This document shows, in pieces, positions 26,242 through 34,180 of a DNA stretch of 54,209 nt. Origin of the DNA: Methylotenera_A sp031417915 (lineage in GTDB: Bacteria > Pseudomonadota > Gammaproteobacteria > Burkholderiales > Methylophilaceae); NCBI GenBank assembly GCA_031417915.1, contig JANOWN010000045.1, positions 1 to 54,209 of the forward strand. The letters run 5' to 3'. The position numbers and the translations under genes were made by a program. Position 1 is the stretch's first letter. Each line of letters begins with the position of its first letter. A model generated the notes under the pieces. The model was given only the letters and a program-made list of their open reading frames with translations. It was not told the origin of the DNA and made no database searches.

Positions 26242-26940
26242 GTGAAGGTGGCTATTATGCAGCCGTATTTTTTCCCCTATATTGGCTACTTTCAGTTGAT
26301 TGCGGCTGTTGACACTTTTATCGTGTACGACAATATAAAATATACAAAAAAAGGTTGGATTAATCGCAACCGCATGTTGCAAAATGGCAAGGATGTAATG
26401 TTTTCACTGCCGTTAAAAAGTGATTCAGATTATCTGGACGTATGCGAACGTGAGCTATCAACAGATTTCAATCGAGATAAACTATTGAACCAGTTCAAGG
26501 GGGCGTACCAACGCGCACCGTACTTCGCACAAACATTTCCACTAATCGAGCAGATTGTTCAGTATGAAGATATGAATCTGTTTCGTTATATACATCACTC
26601 CATCACTAGAGTTTGCGAATACTTGGGTATTACAACGGAGATAAAAGTTTCCTCTGAAATCGCTATTGATCATAATCTAAAAAATCAAGATAAGGTGCTT
26701 GCCTTGTGTGATGCAGTGGGTGCAAATGTTTATGTAAATGCTATTGGCGGCATGGAGCTATATTCAAAAGAAGTGTTTTTAAACAAAGGGATAGTGTTGA
26801 AATTTATACAATCTAAACAGTTTAAATATCCGCAGTTTGACGCTGAATTTGTGCCTTGGCTGTCGATCGTGGATGTGATCATGTTCAATTCGCTAGATAC
26901 CATCAAGAGCAATATCTTGACTAACTACGAGTTGATCTAA
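26242..26940 (+). CDS. WbqC family protein
   Basis: A 232-aa WbqC-like protein. It begins at GTG (26242) with the family signature VAIMQPYFFPYIGYFQLI (residues 3-20), followed by DTFIVYDNIKYTKKGWINRNRM and an INAIGG-like segment (VYVNAIGGMELY). The family is found in O-antigen and capsule loci next to aminotransferases and is thought to act on amino-sugar acylation, but the chemistry is unproven. There is no signal or membrane segment. It is flanked by the DegT aminotransferase and two beta-propeller proteins, 3 bp before the first of them. Confidence 0.85.
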   Translation: MKVAIMQPYFFPYIGYFQLIAAVDTFIVYDNIKYTKKGWINRNRMLQNGKDVMFSLPLKSDSDYLDVCERELSTDFNRDKLLNQFKGAYQRAPYFAQTFPLIEQIVQYEDMNLFRYIHHSITRVCEYLGITTEIKVSSEIAIDHNLKNQDKVLALCDAVGANVYVNAIGGMELYSKEVFLNKGIVLKFIQSKQFKYPQFDAEFVPWLSIVDVIMFNSLDTIKSNILTNYELI

Positions 26941-26943
26941 ACC

Positions 26944-27906
26944 ATGTTTAAGTGGAAAAAACTCGGTAAGGTATTTACGCCACAAGAAGTTGAAGGACGA
27001 GCTTGGTTAAAAGAGTTTGCACAAGCTCCTGCTACGCTAGTATTCGATGATTTTGTGCGCGTATATTTTTCCTGCCGTCCACCACCTGATGAGAATGGTC
27101 AATATGTAAGTTATTCCGCGTATGTTGATCTGGATCGTGTTGATTTGTTCAAGGTGCAGCATGTGAGTGAAGAACCCATTCTAGGTTTAGGTGGCTTAGG
27201 TGAATTTGATGAGTTCGGCACCTATCCAGTGTCAGTCGTTCGTTATGGTGAGGAAGTGCGGGCCTATTATGCAGGGTGGACGCGCTGTGAATCTGTGCCC
27301 TTTAATGTAGCGATAGGTATTGCAACTAGCCAAGATAGTGGCAAGACCTTCACTAAGCTTGGCTCTGGCCCCGTCTTGTCATATTCACCTGATGAGCCAT
27401 TCGTGTTGAGTGGACCTAAAATACGGCGTTTTAATGATGTTTGGTATTTGTGGTACATCGCTGGACGCAAGTGGAAGTTAGTGGATGGACGAGCAGAGCC
27501 AGTTTATAAGATACGCATGGCTGCTTCTGATGACGGCATCCATTGGTGCAAGGTGAATAAAGATTTGATTGAGAGTTGCATTGAGGAAGATGAGGCGCAG
27601 GCTAGCCCCGATGTGTTTTACGCTAACGGCAAATACCACATGTTTTTTTGTTATCGCTACAGTAGTCATTACCGAGGCAAAGAAAATGGTTATCGTATTG
27701 GCTATGCTTCAAGCTGTAACTTAGTCGACTGGGTGCGTGACGATACAAGAGCTGGTATAGATGTATCAGAAGAGGGTTGGGACTCAGAGATGATCAGTTA
27801 TCCGCATGTGTTTGAGCTTGATGGAAAGGTCTATATGGCCTATCTTGGCAATCAGGTTGGCCGACATGGGTTTGGCTTAGCTGTGTTAGATGGGGAGTTG
27901 GAGTAA
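26944..27906 (+). CDS. Cytosolic beta-propeller glycosidase-like protein, copy 1
   Basis: A 320-aa protein without signal peptide. It shows repeated blade-like segments resembling the five-bladed propeller of the GH43/GH130/GH32 superfamily: LVFDDFVRVYFSCR, PVSVVRYGEEVRAYYAGW, IGIATSQDSGKTFTKLGSG, RMAASDDGIHWCKV, and KYHMFFCYR with YPHVFELDGKVYMAY. Catalytic residues cannot be assigned with confidence; acidic candidates lie in the FDEFG, DEPF and EDEAQ segments. It could hydrolyse, phosphorolyse or simply bind a sugar intermediate. A paralogue follows after 3 bp. Confidence 0.75.
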   Translation: MFKWKKLGKVFTPQEVEGRAWLKEFAQAPATLVFDDFVRVYFSCRPPPDENGQYVSYSAYVDLDRVDLFKVQHVSEEPILGLGGLGEFDEFGTYPVSVVRYGEEVRAYYAGWTRCESVPFNVAIGIATSQDSGKTFTKLGSGPVLSYSPDEPFVLSGPKIRRFNDVWYLWYIAGRKWKLVDGRAEPVYKIRMAASDDGIHWCKVNKDLIESCIEEDEAQASPDVFYANGKYHMFFCYRYSSHYRGKENGYRIGYASSCNLVDWVRDDTRAGIDVSEEGWDSEMISYPHVFELDGKVYMAYLGNQVGRHGFGLAVLDGELE

Positions 27907-27909
27907 GAA

Positions 27910-28875
27910 ATGGGCGCAATGAAGTGGAAAAAACTTGGCAAAATATTTGATCCCACTCAATATCGACTGCCAAATGACTGTCAGCAGTTCGCTCAATCAC
28001 CCCAAGCTCTGGTATTTGATGATTTCGTACGTATTTATTTTTCCACACGTTCGGTTGATGGTAATGGTAAGTACCTAAGTCATATCGCTTTTGTTGATAT
28101 GCGGAAAAATTTGCAAGACGTTATCCGTGTCTCAAGTCAGGCAGTTATTCCGCTTGGCGGTCTTGGTTGTTTTGACGAACATGGGATTTTTCCGATGAGC
28201 GTAATTCGCCACGGCGATGCTGTGTATGGCTATACTTGCGGTTGGAATCGGCGTGTATCCGTGTCGGTCGATACCGCTATTGGGTTAGCTATCAGCCGTG
28301 ATGGCGGCTTCACCTTTCACCGAGTTGGGGCTGGGCCTGTGCTAGCAGCATCGCTGCATGAGCCATGTCTTGTCGGTGACGGTTTTGTGAAAGTTGTCGG
28401 TGATGTGTTTCACATGTGGTACATTTTCGGCACTGGCTGGAAGAAATTTTCTGAAAATGCTCCGCCAGATCGTACCTATAAAATTGGTCACGCAGCTTCA
28501 TCTGATGGGATCAATTGGACTAAAGAAGAGGCTAAGCAGATCATCACTGACCGCTTAGGTGCCGATGAAAGCCAAGCACTGCCGACGGTGATTGAGGTTG
28601 AAGGTATGTACCACATGTTTTTTTGTTATCGTCAGTCTTTCGACTTTAGAAAAAATAAGGATCGTGGCTATCGAATTGGTCATGCATGGTCAGAGGATTT
28701 AGCGAATTGGACGCGTGATGATGAAAATCCGCTTCTTGATGTTACGCCTAACGATTGGGATTCTGACATGTTGTGCTATCCGCATGTGTTTGAGTGCGAT
28801 GGTAAAGTATATCTGCTTTATAACGGCAATGAGTTTGGGCGCTACGGTTTTGGATTAGCGGTATTGGAGAGATGA
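27910..28875 (+). CDS. Cytosolic beta-propeller glycosidase-like protein, copy 2
   Basis: A 321-aa paralogue of the preceding gene, colinear over its whole length and roughly 40-45 % identical by eye. Shared segments include LVFDDFVRIYFS, LGGLGCFDEHGIFPMSVIR, AASSDGINWTKEE, DESQALP, YHMFFCYRQS, GYRIGHAWS and GRYGFGLAVLER. A GGAG ribosome-binding site near 27900 supports the ATG at 27910. No export signal is seen. Retention of two diverged copies suggests either a heterodimer or two successive sugar substrates. Its stop overlaps the GNAT gene start (ATGA). Confidence 0.75.
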   Translation: MGAMKWKKLGKIFDPTQYRLPNDCQQFAQSPQALVFDDFVRIYFSTRSVDGNGKYLSHIAFVDMRKNLQDVIRVSSQAVIPLGGLGCFDEHGIFPMSVIRHGDAVYGYTCGWNRRVSVSVDTAIGLAISRDGGFTFHRVGAGPVLAASLHEPCLVGDGFVKVVGDVFHMWYIFGTGWKKFSENAPPDRTYKIGHAASSDGINWTKEEAKQIITDRLGADESQALPTVIEVEGMYHMFFCYRQSFDFRKNKDRGYRIGHAWSEDLANWTRDDENPLLDVTPNDWDSDMLCYPHVFECDGKVYLLYNGNEFGRYGFGLAVLER

Positions 28876-29342
28876 GAGCCAAAGTTGAGTATCTGTCAAA
28901 CAAGGCCTCTGTGGAAGAGATTGATGAACATTTGCGGAAATGCGATGCTGATTTCGTGCCGCTACTAAGCAGTCGAGTAAAAATAAACGACTATGCGAAA
29001 AAAATTGTAAGTAAAGCGATGCGATTTGAGGCATGGTCGAACGGAGTGCTAATCGGGTTGGTAGCTGCATATTGCAACGACCAAGAGAAGGGTATTGCCT
29101 ATATCACCAGTGTCAGCTTAATGAAGAAGTGGATGGGTAAAGGTATCGCCGCGCATTTGATGAGCCAATGTATTAAACATGCGCATACACTGGGGATGTG
29201 GCAGGTGTGCTTGGAGGTAGCTAGTGACAATATGTCAGCTATTAGACTGTATGAAAAGTGCGGATTTATTGCAGAAAATGTTAATGCGTCATTCGTTACT
29301 ATGAATCTATATTTGAAAAGTGGGGAAGAGTATGAACAGTAA
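28872..29342 (+). CDS. GNAT family N-acyltransferase
   Basis: A 156-aa GCN5-related acyltransferase with the acyl-CoA loop KKWMGKGIAAHLM (about residues 85-97), preceded by AYITSVSLM. The C-terminal beta-strand motif is LEVASDNMSAIRLYEKCGFI. In this context it probably acylates the amino group introduced by the DegT enzyme, as in other 4-amino-sugar pathways. It is coupled to copy 2 of the propeller protein by ATGA, and its end overlaps the next methyltransferase by 11 bp, so this part of the operon is translated as a coupled block. Confidence 0.85.
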   Translation: MRAKVEYLSNKASVEEIDEHLRKCDADFVPLLSSRVKINDYAKKIVSKAMRFEAWSNGVLIGLVAAYCNDQEKGIAYITSVSLMKKWMGKGIAAHLMSQCIKHAHTLGMWQVCLEVASDNMSAIRLYEKCGFIAENVNASFVTMNLYLKSGEEYEQ

Positions 29343-30081
29343 GCGTGACTATAATGTCGAGATAAAAGACACGAATGATCACAAGTATGCATATGGTTTC
29401 GATTTCGATGTAATGCACCCTTGCATGATTAAATCTTTCGAACCTTTCTTTAATAAAGGAAGCTTGCTTGAACTTGGTAGCTTTAAAGGTGATTTTACTA
29501 AAAGATTTTTACCCTATTTTGATGATGTTACTTGTGTAGAAGCCTCAGATGTGGCTATTGAAGATGCCAAAATTAAACTTGGGAATAAGGTGACATTTAT
29601 CAATTCACTTTTTGAGAAAGCAATTTTGCCTAAGCGCTATGACAACATTGTATTAACTCACGTGTTAGAACATTTGGATGATCCTATATTGGTATTAAAA
29701 CGCGTAAATGATGAGTGGCTGGCTGAAGGCGGTAGATTCTTTTTGGTGTGTCCTAATGCCAATGCGCCTTCACGACAAATTGCAGTGAAGATGGGGTTGA
29801 TTACTCACAATGCAGCAGTGACACCTGGAGAGGCCGAGCACGGACACCGATGTACCTATACGCTAGATACATTGGAGCGCGATGCCGTAGCTGCAGGGTT
29901 GAAAGTTGTTTATCGTTCGGGGATATTTTTTAAGGCGCTGGCTAACTTCCAGTGGGATCGCTTGTTGCAGACAGATATTATATCGAAGGAATATTTAGAG
30001 GGATGTTACAAGCTTGGGCAACAATATCCAGACTTATGTTCGAGCATCTTTTTAATGTGCGAGAAGGGCGATGGAAAATGA
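29332..30081 (+). CDS. Class I SAM-dependent methyltransferase
   Basis: A 249-aa methyltransferase with motif I LLELGSFKGDFTKRF (about residues 45-59), the acidic loop VTCVEASDVAIEDAK, and post-motif VLTHVLEHLDDPIL. The ATG at 29332 is chosen because GGGGAAGAG just upstream is a strong ribosome-binding site; an in-frame GTG at 29320 is less likely. The likely target is a polymer sugar or lipid-linked intermediate; specificity cannot be read. Its stop overlaps the start of the GtrB-like gene by 4 bp. Confidence 0.85.
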   Translation: MNSKRDYNVEIKDTNDHKYAYGFDFDVMHPCMIKSFEPFFNKGSLLELGSFKGDFTKRFLPYFDDVTCVEASDVAIEDAKIKLGNKVTFINSLFEKAILPKRYDNIVLTHVLEHLDDPILVLKRVNDEWLAEGGRFFLVCPNANAPSRQIAVKMGLITHNAAVTPGEAEHGHRCTYTLDTLERDAVAAGLKVVYRSGIFFKALANFQWDRLLQTDIISKEYLEGCYKLGQQYPDLCSSIFLMCEKGDGK

Positions 30082-30998
30082 AGGTTTCATTTGTTGTTGC
30101 TGTATACCACAACGAGGGTGCGCTCACTAAAACCCATGAAAAAATTCAGTCGGTTTTTTCAAATGAGCTCGCAAATCACGAATGCGAAGTAGTCTTTGTG
30201 GATGACGGGTCGAAAGATGGATCTTTGCAGGAAATAATGAGTCTGAGAGAGAAAGATCCTCGGGTTAAGGTGATTACCTTTACAAGAAACTTTGGTCAGA
30301 TGGCTGCCATGTTAGCAGGTTTTAAGGAGGCCACTGGCGATGCCGTTATTAACATCTCGGCTGACCTTCAAGATCCAGTTGAGCTGATTCCTCAAATGGT
30401 GGAAAAATGGCTAGGCGGCTCAGAGACTGTAATTTGTTACCGTACAGATCGCTCTGACACTCTGTTTTCAAAATTGTTTTCACGCTTGGCTTACGGTGTT
30501 TTGCGTATATCCATGCCGCAAATTCCCCCGGGCGGTTTCGATTTTGTGCTGATGGATAGAAAGGTGATGGATGCATTTAACTCGATAGACGTTAGGCACA
30601 GATTTTTTCAAGGAGATTTGCTTTGGACAGGTTATCGCACTAGTTTCATCCCATACGTTCGTTTGAAGCGGACGATAGGAAAATCGCAATACAACTTCGG
30701 CAAAAAACTTAAAAATTTCTTAGATGCGGTATTAGATGCTTCTTATTTGCCAATTAGGTTTATCTCACTAGTCGGTGTGATCACCTCTGCGCTAGGTGTT
30801 CTGTATAGCGCAAGTATTGTTATAAGCTGGCTGCGTGGTGAAACTCCCTTTGCAGGTTGGGCGCCCATTATGATAGCGATTTTACTAGTGGGAGGGCTGA
30901 TTATGTTGATGTTAGGCGTAATCGGAGAATACATTTGGCGCATCAACGAAGAGGTGCGTAAAAGACCTAATTATGTAGTTAGAGATAAGTTTCTATGA
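30078..30998 (+). CDS. GtrB-like bactoprenol glycosyltransferase (GT2 with two C-terminal membrane helices)
   Basis: A 306-aa GT2 enzyme of the DPM1/GtrB type, transferring a sugar from a nucleotide donor to polyprenyl phosphate. It has VVAVYHNEGAL, the donor site VFVDDGSKDGS (about residues 40-50), INISADLQDPVEL near residue 92 and the SQYNFGKKLKN segment. Two C-terminal membrane helices follow (about 230-255 and 262-285). The ATG at 30078 overlaps the upstream methyltransferase stop. With the GtrA and GT-C genes that follow it forms a Gtr/Gml-like three-component periplasmic glycosylation module. Confidence 0.87.
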   Translation: MKVSFVVAVYHNEGALTKTHEKIQSVFSNELANHECEVVFVDDGSKDGSLQEIMSLREKDPRVKVITFTRNFGQMAAMLAGFKEATGDAVINISADLQDPVELIPQMVEKWLGGSETVICYRTDRSDTLFSKLFSRLAYGVLRISMPQIPPGGFDFVLMDRKVMDAFNSIDVRHRFFQGDLLWTGYRTSFIPYVRLKRTIGKSQYNFGKKLKNFLDAVLDASYLPIRFISLVGVITSALGVLYSASIVISWLRGETPFAGWAPIMIAILLVGGLIMLMLGVIGEYIWRINEEVRKRPNYVVRDKFL

Positions 30999-31828
30999 AT
31001 GATAACTTGTCTTATACCGTAGTCGAGGGAATTAAGTGTTTTAGTCCAGAAGTGGCTAGCTCTTACGCGGATTATCCAGATAGTGGTTTTGACCTTACAG
31101 ATAAGAATGCTGAGAGTAGTTTTTGGGTGAGTTCAAGAAACCGACTTTTCAAAAATATTGTTCAGAAAAACATGTTACCCACTGGTAGGACAAAGTTTCT
31201 TGAAATCGGTTGTGGTACTGGCGATTTCATTCAACATATCGTGCAGAACGAAAATCTAGAAATCACTGGCTCCGAAATTTATATTAAAGGGCTTTTGTAT
31301 GCTAAAAAAAATCTACCAATTGTTGATTTTATTCAGTTTGATGTCACTCAAGGGGTTTTAGGAGAAGAGTTTGATATCATTGTCGCATTTGATGTGCTTG
31401 AGCATATTGAGAATGACATAGCCGCCATCTTCAATATCAATAGAATGCTTCATCCGGGTGGCTGTTTGATAGTGACAGTTCCTCAACATATGTTTCTGTG
31501 GAGCAACCTTGATGAAATCGTAAAACATAAACGCAGATACTCAAGACGGGAGTTAGTTACGAAACTTCAAGACAGTGGCTTTAGCATCAGTTACGTTACA
31601 TCTTTTCTATTTGTCTTGTTTCCTTTGATGTTGATATCTAGGATATTCGATAAGCGTAAAAACCAAGCACAGCTAGACGAAGTGGCGCTCGAGAAAAGAG
31701 TCAAGTTTCCTAAAGCGTTAAATTGGATATTTGACCTCTACATGAGAGTTGATGAAGTGCTTATTCGGCTGGGGATCTCACTTCCTTTTGGTGGCACGTT
31801 AGTGGTTGTGGCAAGAAAGCCTCGTTAG
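30995..31828 (+). CDS. Class I SAM-dependent methyltransferase within the Gtr-like module
   Basis: A 277-aa methyltransferase with motif I FLEIGCGTGDFIQHI (about residues 68-82) and VAFDVLEHIENDIAAI near residue 130. One hydrophobic segment (SFLFVLFPLMLISRIF, about 205-220) could dip into or cross the membrane. Coupled by ATGA to the GtrB-like gene and followed by GtrA, it could methylate the polyprenyl-linked side-chain sugar. That is inference from gene order. A separate role on the main chain remains possible. Confidence 0.85.
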   Translation: MNDNLSYTVVEGIKCFSPEVASSYADYPDSGFDLTDKNAESSFWVSSRNRLFKNIVQKNMLPTGRTKFLEIGCGTGDFIQHIVQNENLEITGSEIYIKGLLYAKKNLPIVDFIQFDVTQGVLGEEFDIIVAFDVLEHIENDIAAIFNINRMLHPGGCLIVTVPQHMFLWSNLDEIVKHKRRYSRRELVTKLQDSGFSISYVTSFLFVLFPLMLISRIFDKRKNQAQLDEVALEKRVKFPKALNWIFDLYMRVDEVLIRLGISLPFGGTLVVVARKPR

Positions 31829-31877
31829 CGTCCGTAGTTTATCTTGCCAATAAGTATCCAAAATCATTAAAAATAAA

Positions 31878-32297
31878 ATGCATAATTTTAAATTTGAGGC
31901 AACAAAATTCACGATTGTTGGTGCTTTGAACTTTATGCTTACCTTTCTTGTATTTACAACGATGTTAAAAGTGTTTGATATAAACTACTTGGTTTCGCTG
32001 GTGACTGCGTGGGTCGTTGGTATGTTTTTTTCGTACGTGTTGAATTTTTCATGGGTATTCAAGCCGGAGCAAAAAATTCAATTCAAATCTCGATTCGTTA
32101 GATTTTTTTTGGCGAGTGTTTTGTCGATAATATTAAACATGTTGGCTTTAAGCTACATTGTTGAACATACAGGATTTGATCCGTTTTATGTTCAGATGGC
32201 ATTGATTCCATTTATTGTTATTTTTAATTTTGCAACAGCAAAATTCTGGTCTTTGCGTCAATCCAGTACTGAGAATATTGAAGAGTTTTTATCATGA
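31878..32297 (+). CDS. GtrA family membrane protein (putative lipid-linked sugar flippase)
   Basis: A 139-aa, four-helix membrane protein of the GtrA family, starting with FKFEATKFTIVGALNFMLTFLVF. It carries the typical VVGMFFSYVLNFSWVF segment and a final helix ending FNFATAKFWSLR. GtrA proteins are thought to flip undecaprenyl-phosphate-linked sugars to the periplasmic face. The gene sits 49 bp after the methyltransferase and overlaps the GT-C gene by 4 bp. Together with the GtrB-like enzyme it implies periplasmic side-chain glycosylation. Confidence 0.88.
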   Translation: MHNFKFEATKFTIVGALNFMLTFLVFTTMLKVFDINYLVSLVTAWVVGMFFSYVLNFSWVFKPEQKIQFKSRFVRFFLASVLSIILNMLALSYIVEHTGFDPFYVQMALIPFIVIFNFATAKFWSLRQSSTENIEEFLS

Positions 32298-34042
32298 GTG
32301 TTCAAGAAGAAAAATACAAAAATATTTTCTACCCCCTGCAATGGAAAGCAGTAAGTGCAATTAACACTGGAATTATGCTGTGCGCTTTCATGGTCATTGC
32401 GTACTGCATTTGGACGCTAGATCGCGGTTTCGAGATTACTGATGAAGCATATTACTTGTTGCTGGCTATGCATGCTGACTCAGTCGAATTTTATATTAGT
32501 GCTCAGCAATGGATAACTTCTGGAATTTGGCAGATTACTGGAAGTCTTGTCTGGTTTAGAGCTGCGGGTATGGCATTGTTGCTGGCTAGTTCCACATTGC
32601 TCGCACTAGGTGTATTTTCCATGTGTCAGCGCTTAGACTTAGTGGCAGACCGCATTGAATCTAAAAGCTTAGTGATTGCAGGATCTGTCGTTGGTGCCAT
32701 GCTTTACGCCTCAACAATTAACCTTTCCCCTTGCTATAACTTACTGGCATCCGTCGGCGCCTATGCGGCAGCGGGTATGGTGTTGTTAGCATTAAATCGT
32801 CTGAATCTTACATCTAAGTACGTTTTGTATGCCTTTGCAGGTTGTGCTGCGGGGGTGGCGGTAGTTGCCAAGCCTTCTGCTGGGGTGGCAATGCTTGCGC
32901 TTCTTGTTTTGTGGGTGGTTTTATTTGAATTTTTGCGCCGTGATAAGGTTTTTGGTACGGCAGCAATAGTCTTTGGCGCCATTATATTTACAGGGGTTCT
33001 TTTACTAGTCAACACAACTGTCTCTGAAGCTTTACAAGCAATTGGACGGGGAATGCAGCTTTTTAGAATGGTGCAAGTTGAGACCGTAGGTGCACGCTTG
33101 TTAAGATATTTTATCGAGTATTGGACTTATATCCTAATAACTTTGCGCTCGTTCGCCATTCCTATTTTAGCCATGATGGTTTATGTGATTACACGTCGTA
33201 CCTTTTTCGCGAAACTTAGTTTAGTGGCCATTGTCGTCACCTTAATACTTGGGCGACATATGTATAGTGGTTGGAATACTGATGGTTCGTTTCCAGCGCC
33301 AGTAGCGATATATGCAATGCTAGGAATTGTTTTGATTTTGTCAATTTCTATATGGAACAAAAACAGAAGCACGCTCATATTTTTTTCTGGACTGTTAGTA
33401 CTTCCTTATACCGTGGCTATCGGCACTGGCAATGTATTATTTTCACAAGCAGTAGATTCACTTGCGCCATGGGCGGCTATGGTTGTAGCGCTTATGGTTT
33501 CAAATCGACACAACGACTTTAAAAAAATAATTACTTTGATAGCTGGGTTCTGCTTCATACTAACTATCGCACTGCAAATTGTTACTAGCGGCTTACGTCC
33601 ATATCACTTGTCATCATCGCTTACAAAACAAGACAAAACTGTGGTGATAGGTAACCTAGGAAAAATGAAAGTTGATGGTAGTACCTTTAAGTTTATTGTC
33701 GACTTAGAAGCAGCTACAAAGGTTTGCAACATAACACCTGGAACACCTTTTCTTGGTTTGTACAACATTCCCGGGGTTGCATTACCATTTCAAGCAATTC
33801 CTGTAATGACTCCGTGGCTCAATAATAGAGATCAGGCAGAGTTTGTTCTTGAGCGCGATCATTCGGGGAGCCTACACTCTGCAGTTTTGGCGATAAAAAT
33901 AGAGGCCAATGGGGTATATCCTCTTATGCCTAGACAATTGGTAGAATTTCCATCAGGTTATCGCTATTGTGGGATGGCGACTTATCCATTTGGGCAACAG
34001 AAATTCCAAATCTGGCAACCACGGTACCTTAAGTTATCCTAA
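32294..34042 (+). CDS. GT-C-like polytopic membrane protein, probable periplasmic glycosyltransferase of the Gtr-like module
   Basis: A 582-aa protein with about 10-11 membrane helices and a soluble C-terminal domain of about 130 residues. The first periplasmic loop contains the acidic GFEITDEAYYLLLA (about residues 45-58), typical of GT-C enzymes that use polyprenyl-phosphate sugars and place catalytic acids there. Family-level similarity is low and the sequence resembles no characterised enzyme I can name. The ATGA overlap with gtrA supports the role of the third (specificity) component. An export-related or O-unit polymerase function is a weaker alternative. Confidence 0.68.
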   Translation: MSVQEEKYKNIFYPLQWKAVSAINTGIMLCAFMVIAYCIWTLDRGFEITDEAYYLLLAMHADSVEFYISAQQWITSGIWQITGSLVWFRAAGMALLLASSTLLALGVFSMCQRLDLVADRIESKSLVIAGSVVGAMLYASTINLSPCYNLLASVGAYAAAGMVLLALNRLNLTSKYVLYAFAGCAAGVAVVAKPSAGVAMLALLVLWVVLFEFLRRDKVFGTAAIVFGAIIFTGVLLLVNTTVSEALQAIGRGMQLFRMVQVETVGARLLRYFIEYWTYILITLRSFAIPILAMMVYVITRRTFFAKLSLVAIVVTLILGRHMYSGWNTDGSFPAPVAIYAMLGIVLILSISIWNKNRSTLIFFSGLLVLPYTVAIGTGNVLFSQAVDSLAPWAAMVVALMVSNRHNDFKKIITLIAGFCFILTIALQIVTSGLRPYHLSSSLTKQDKTVVIGNLGKMKVDGSTFKFIVDLEAATKVCNITPGTPFLGLYNIPGVALPFQAIPVMTPWLNNRDQAEFVLERDHSGSLHSAVLAIKIEANGVYPLMPRQLVEFPSGYRYCGMATYPFGQQKFQIWQPRYLKLS

Positions 34043-34180
34043 GTGTTGCAAGATAATTTTAACTATTTAAGTTATTCAAAAAATAGTTTGAGTACATTTG
34101 CAACGTAAATTAGGGCAATAGGTAAAAGTGATTAATGTAAAATGCCACATACTAACTAAATATGGTCACAAAGTATAAAC

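Noticed and set aside
34043..34180. Hairpin AACTATTT/AAATAGTT after the GT-C gene as a terminator
   Set aside because: The stem is all A/T but for one C-G pair and has no following T run, so it is not a credible intrinsic terminator.
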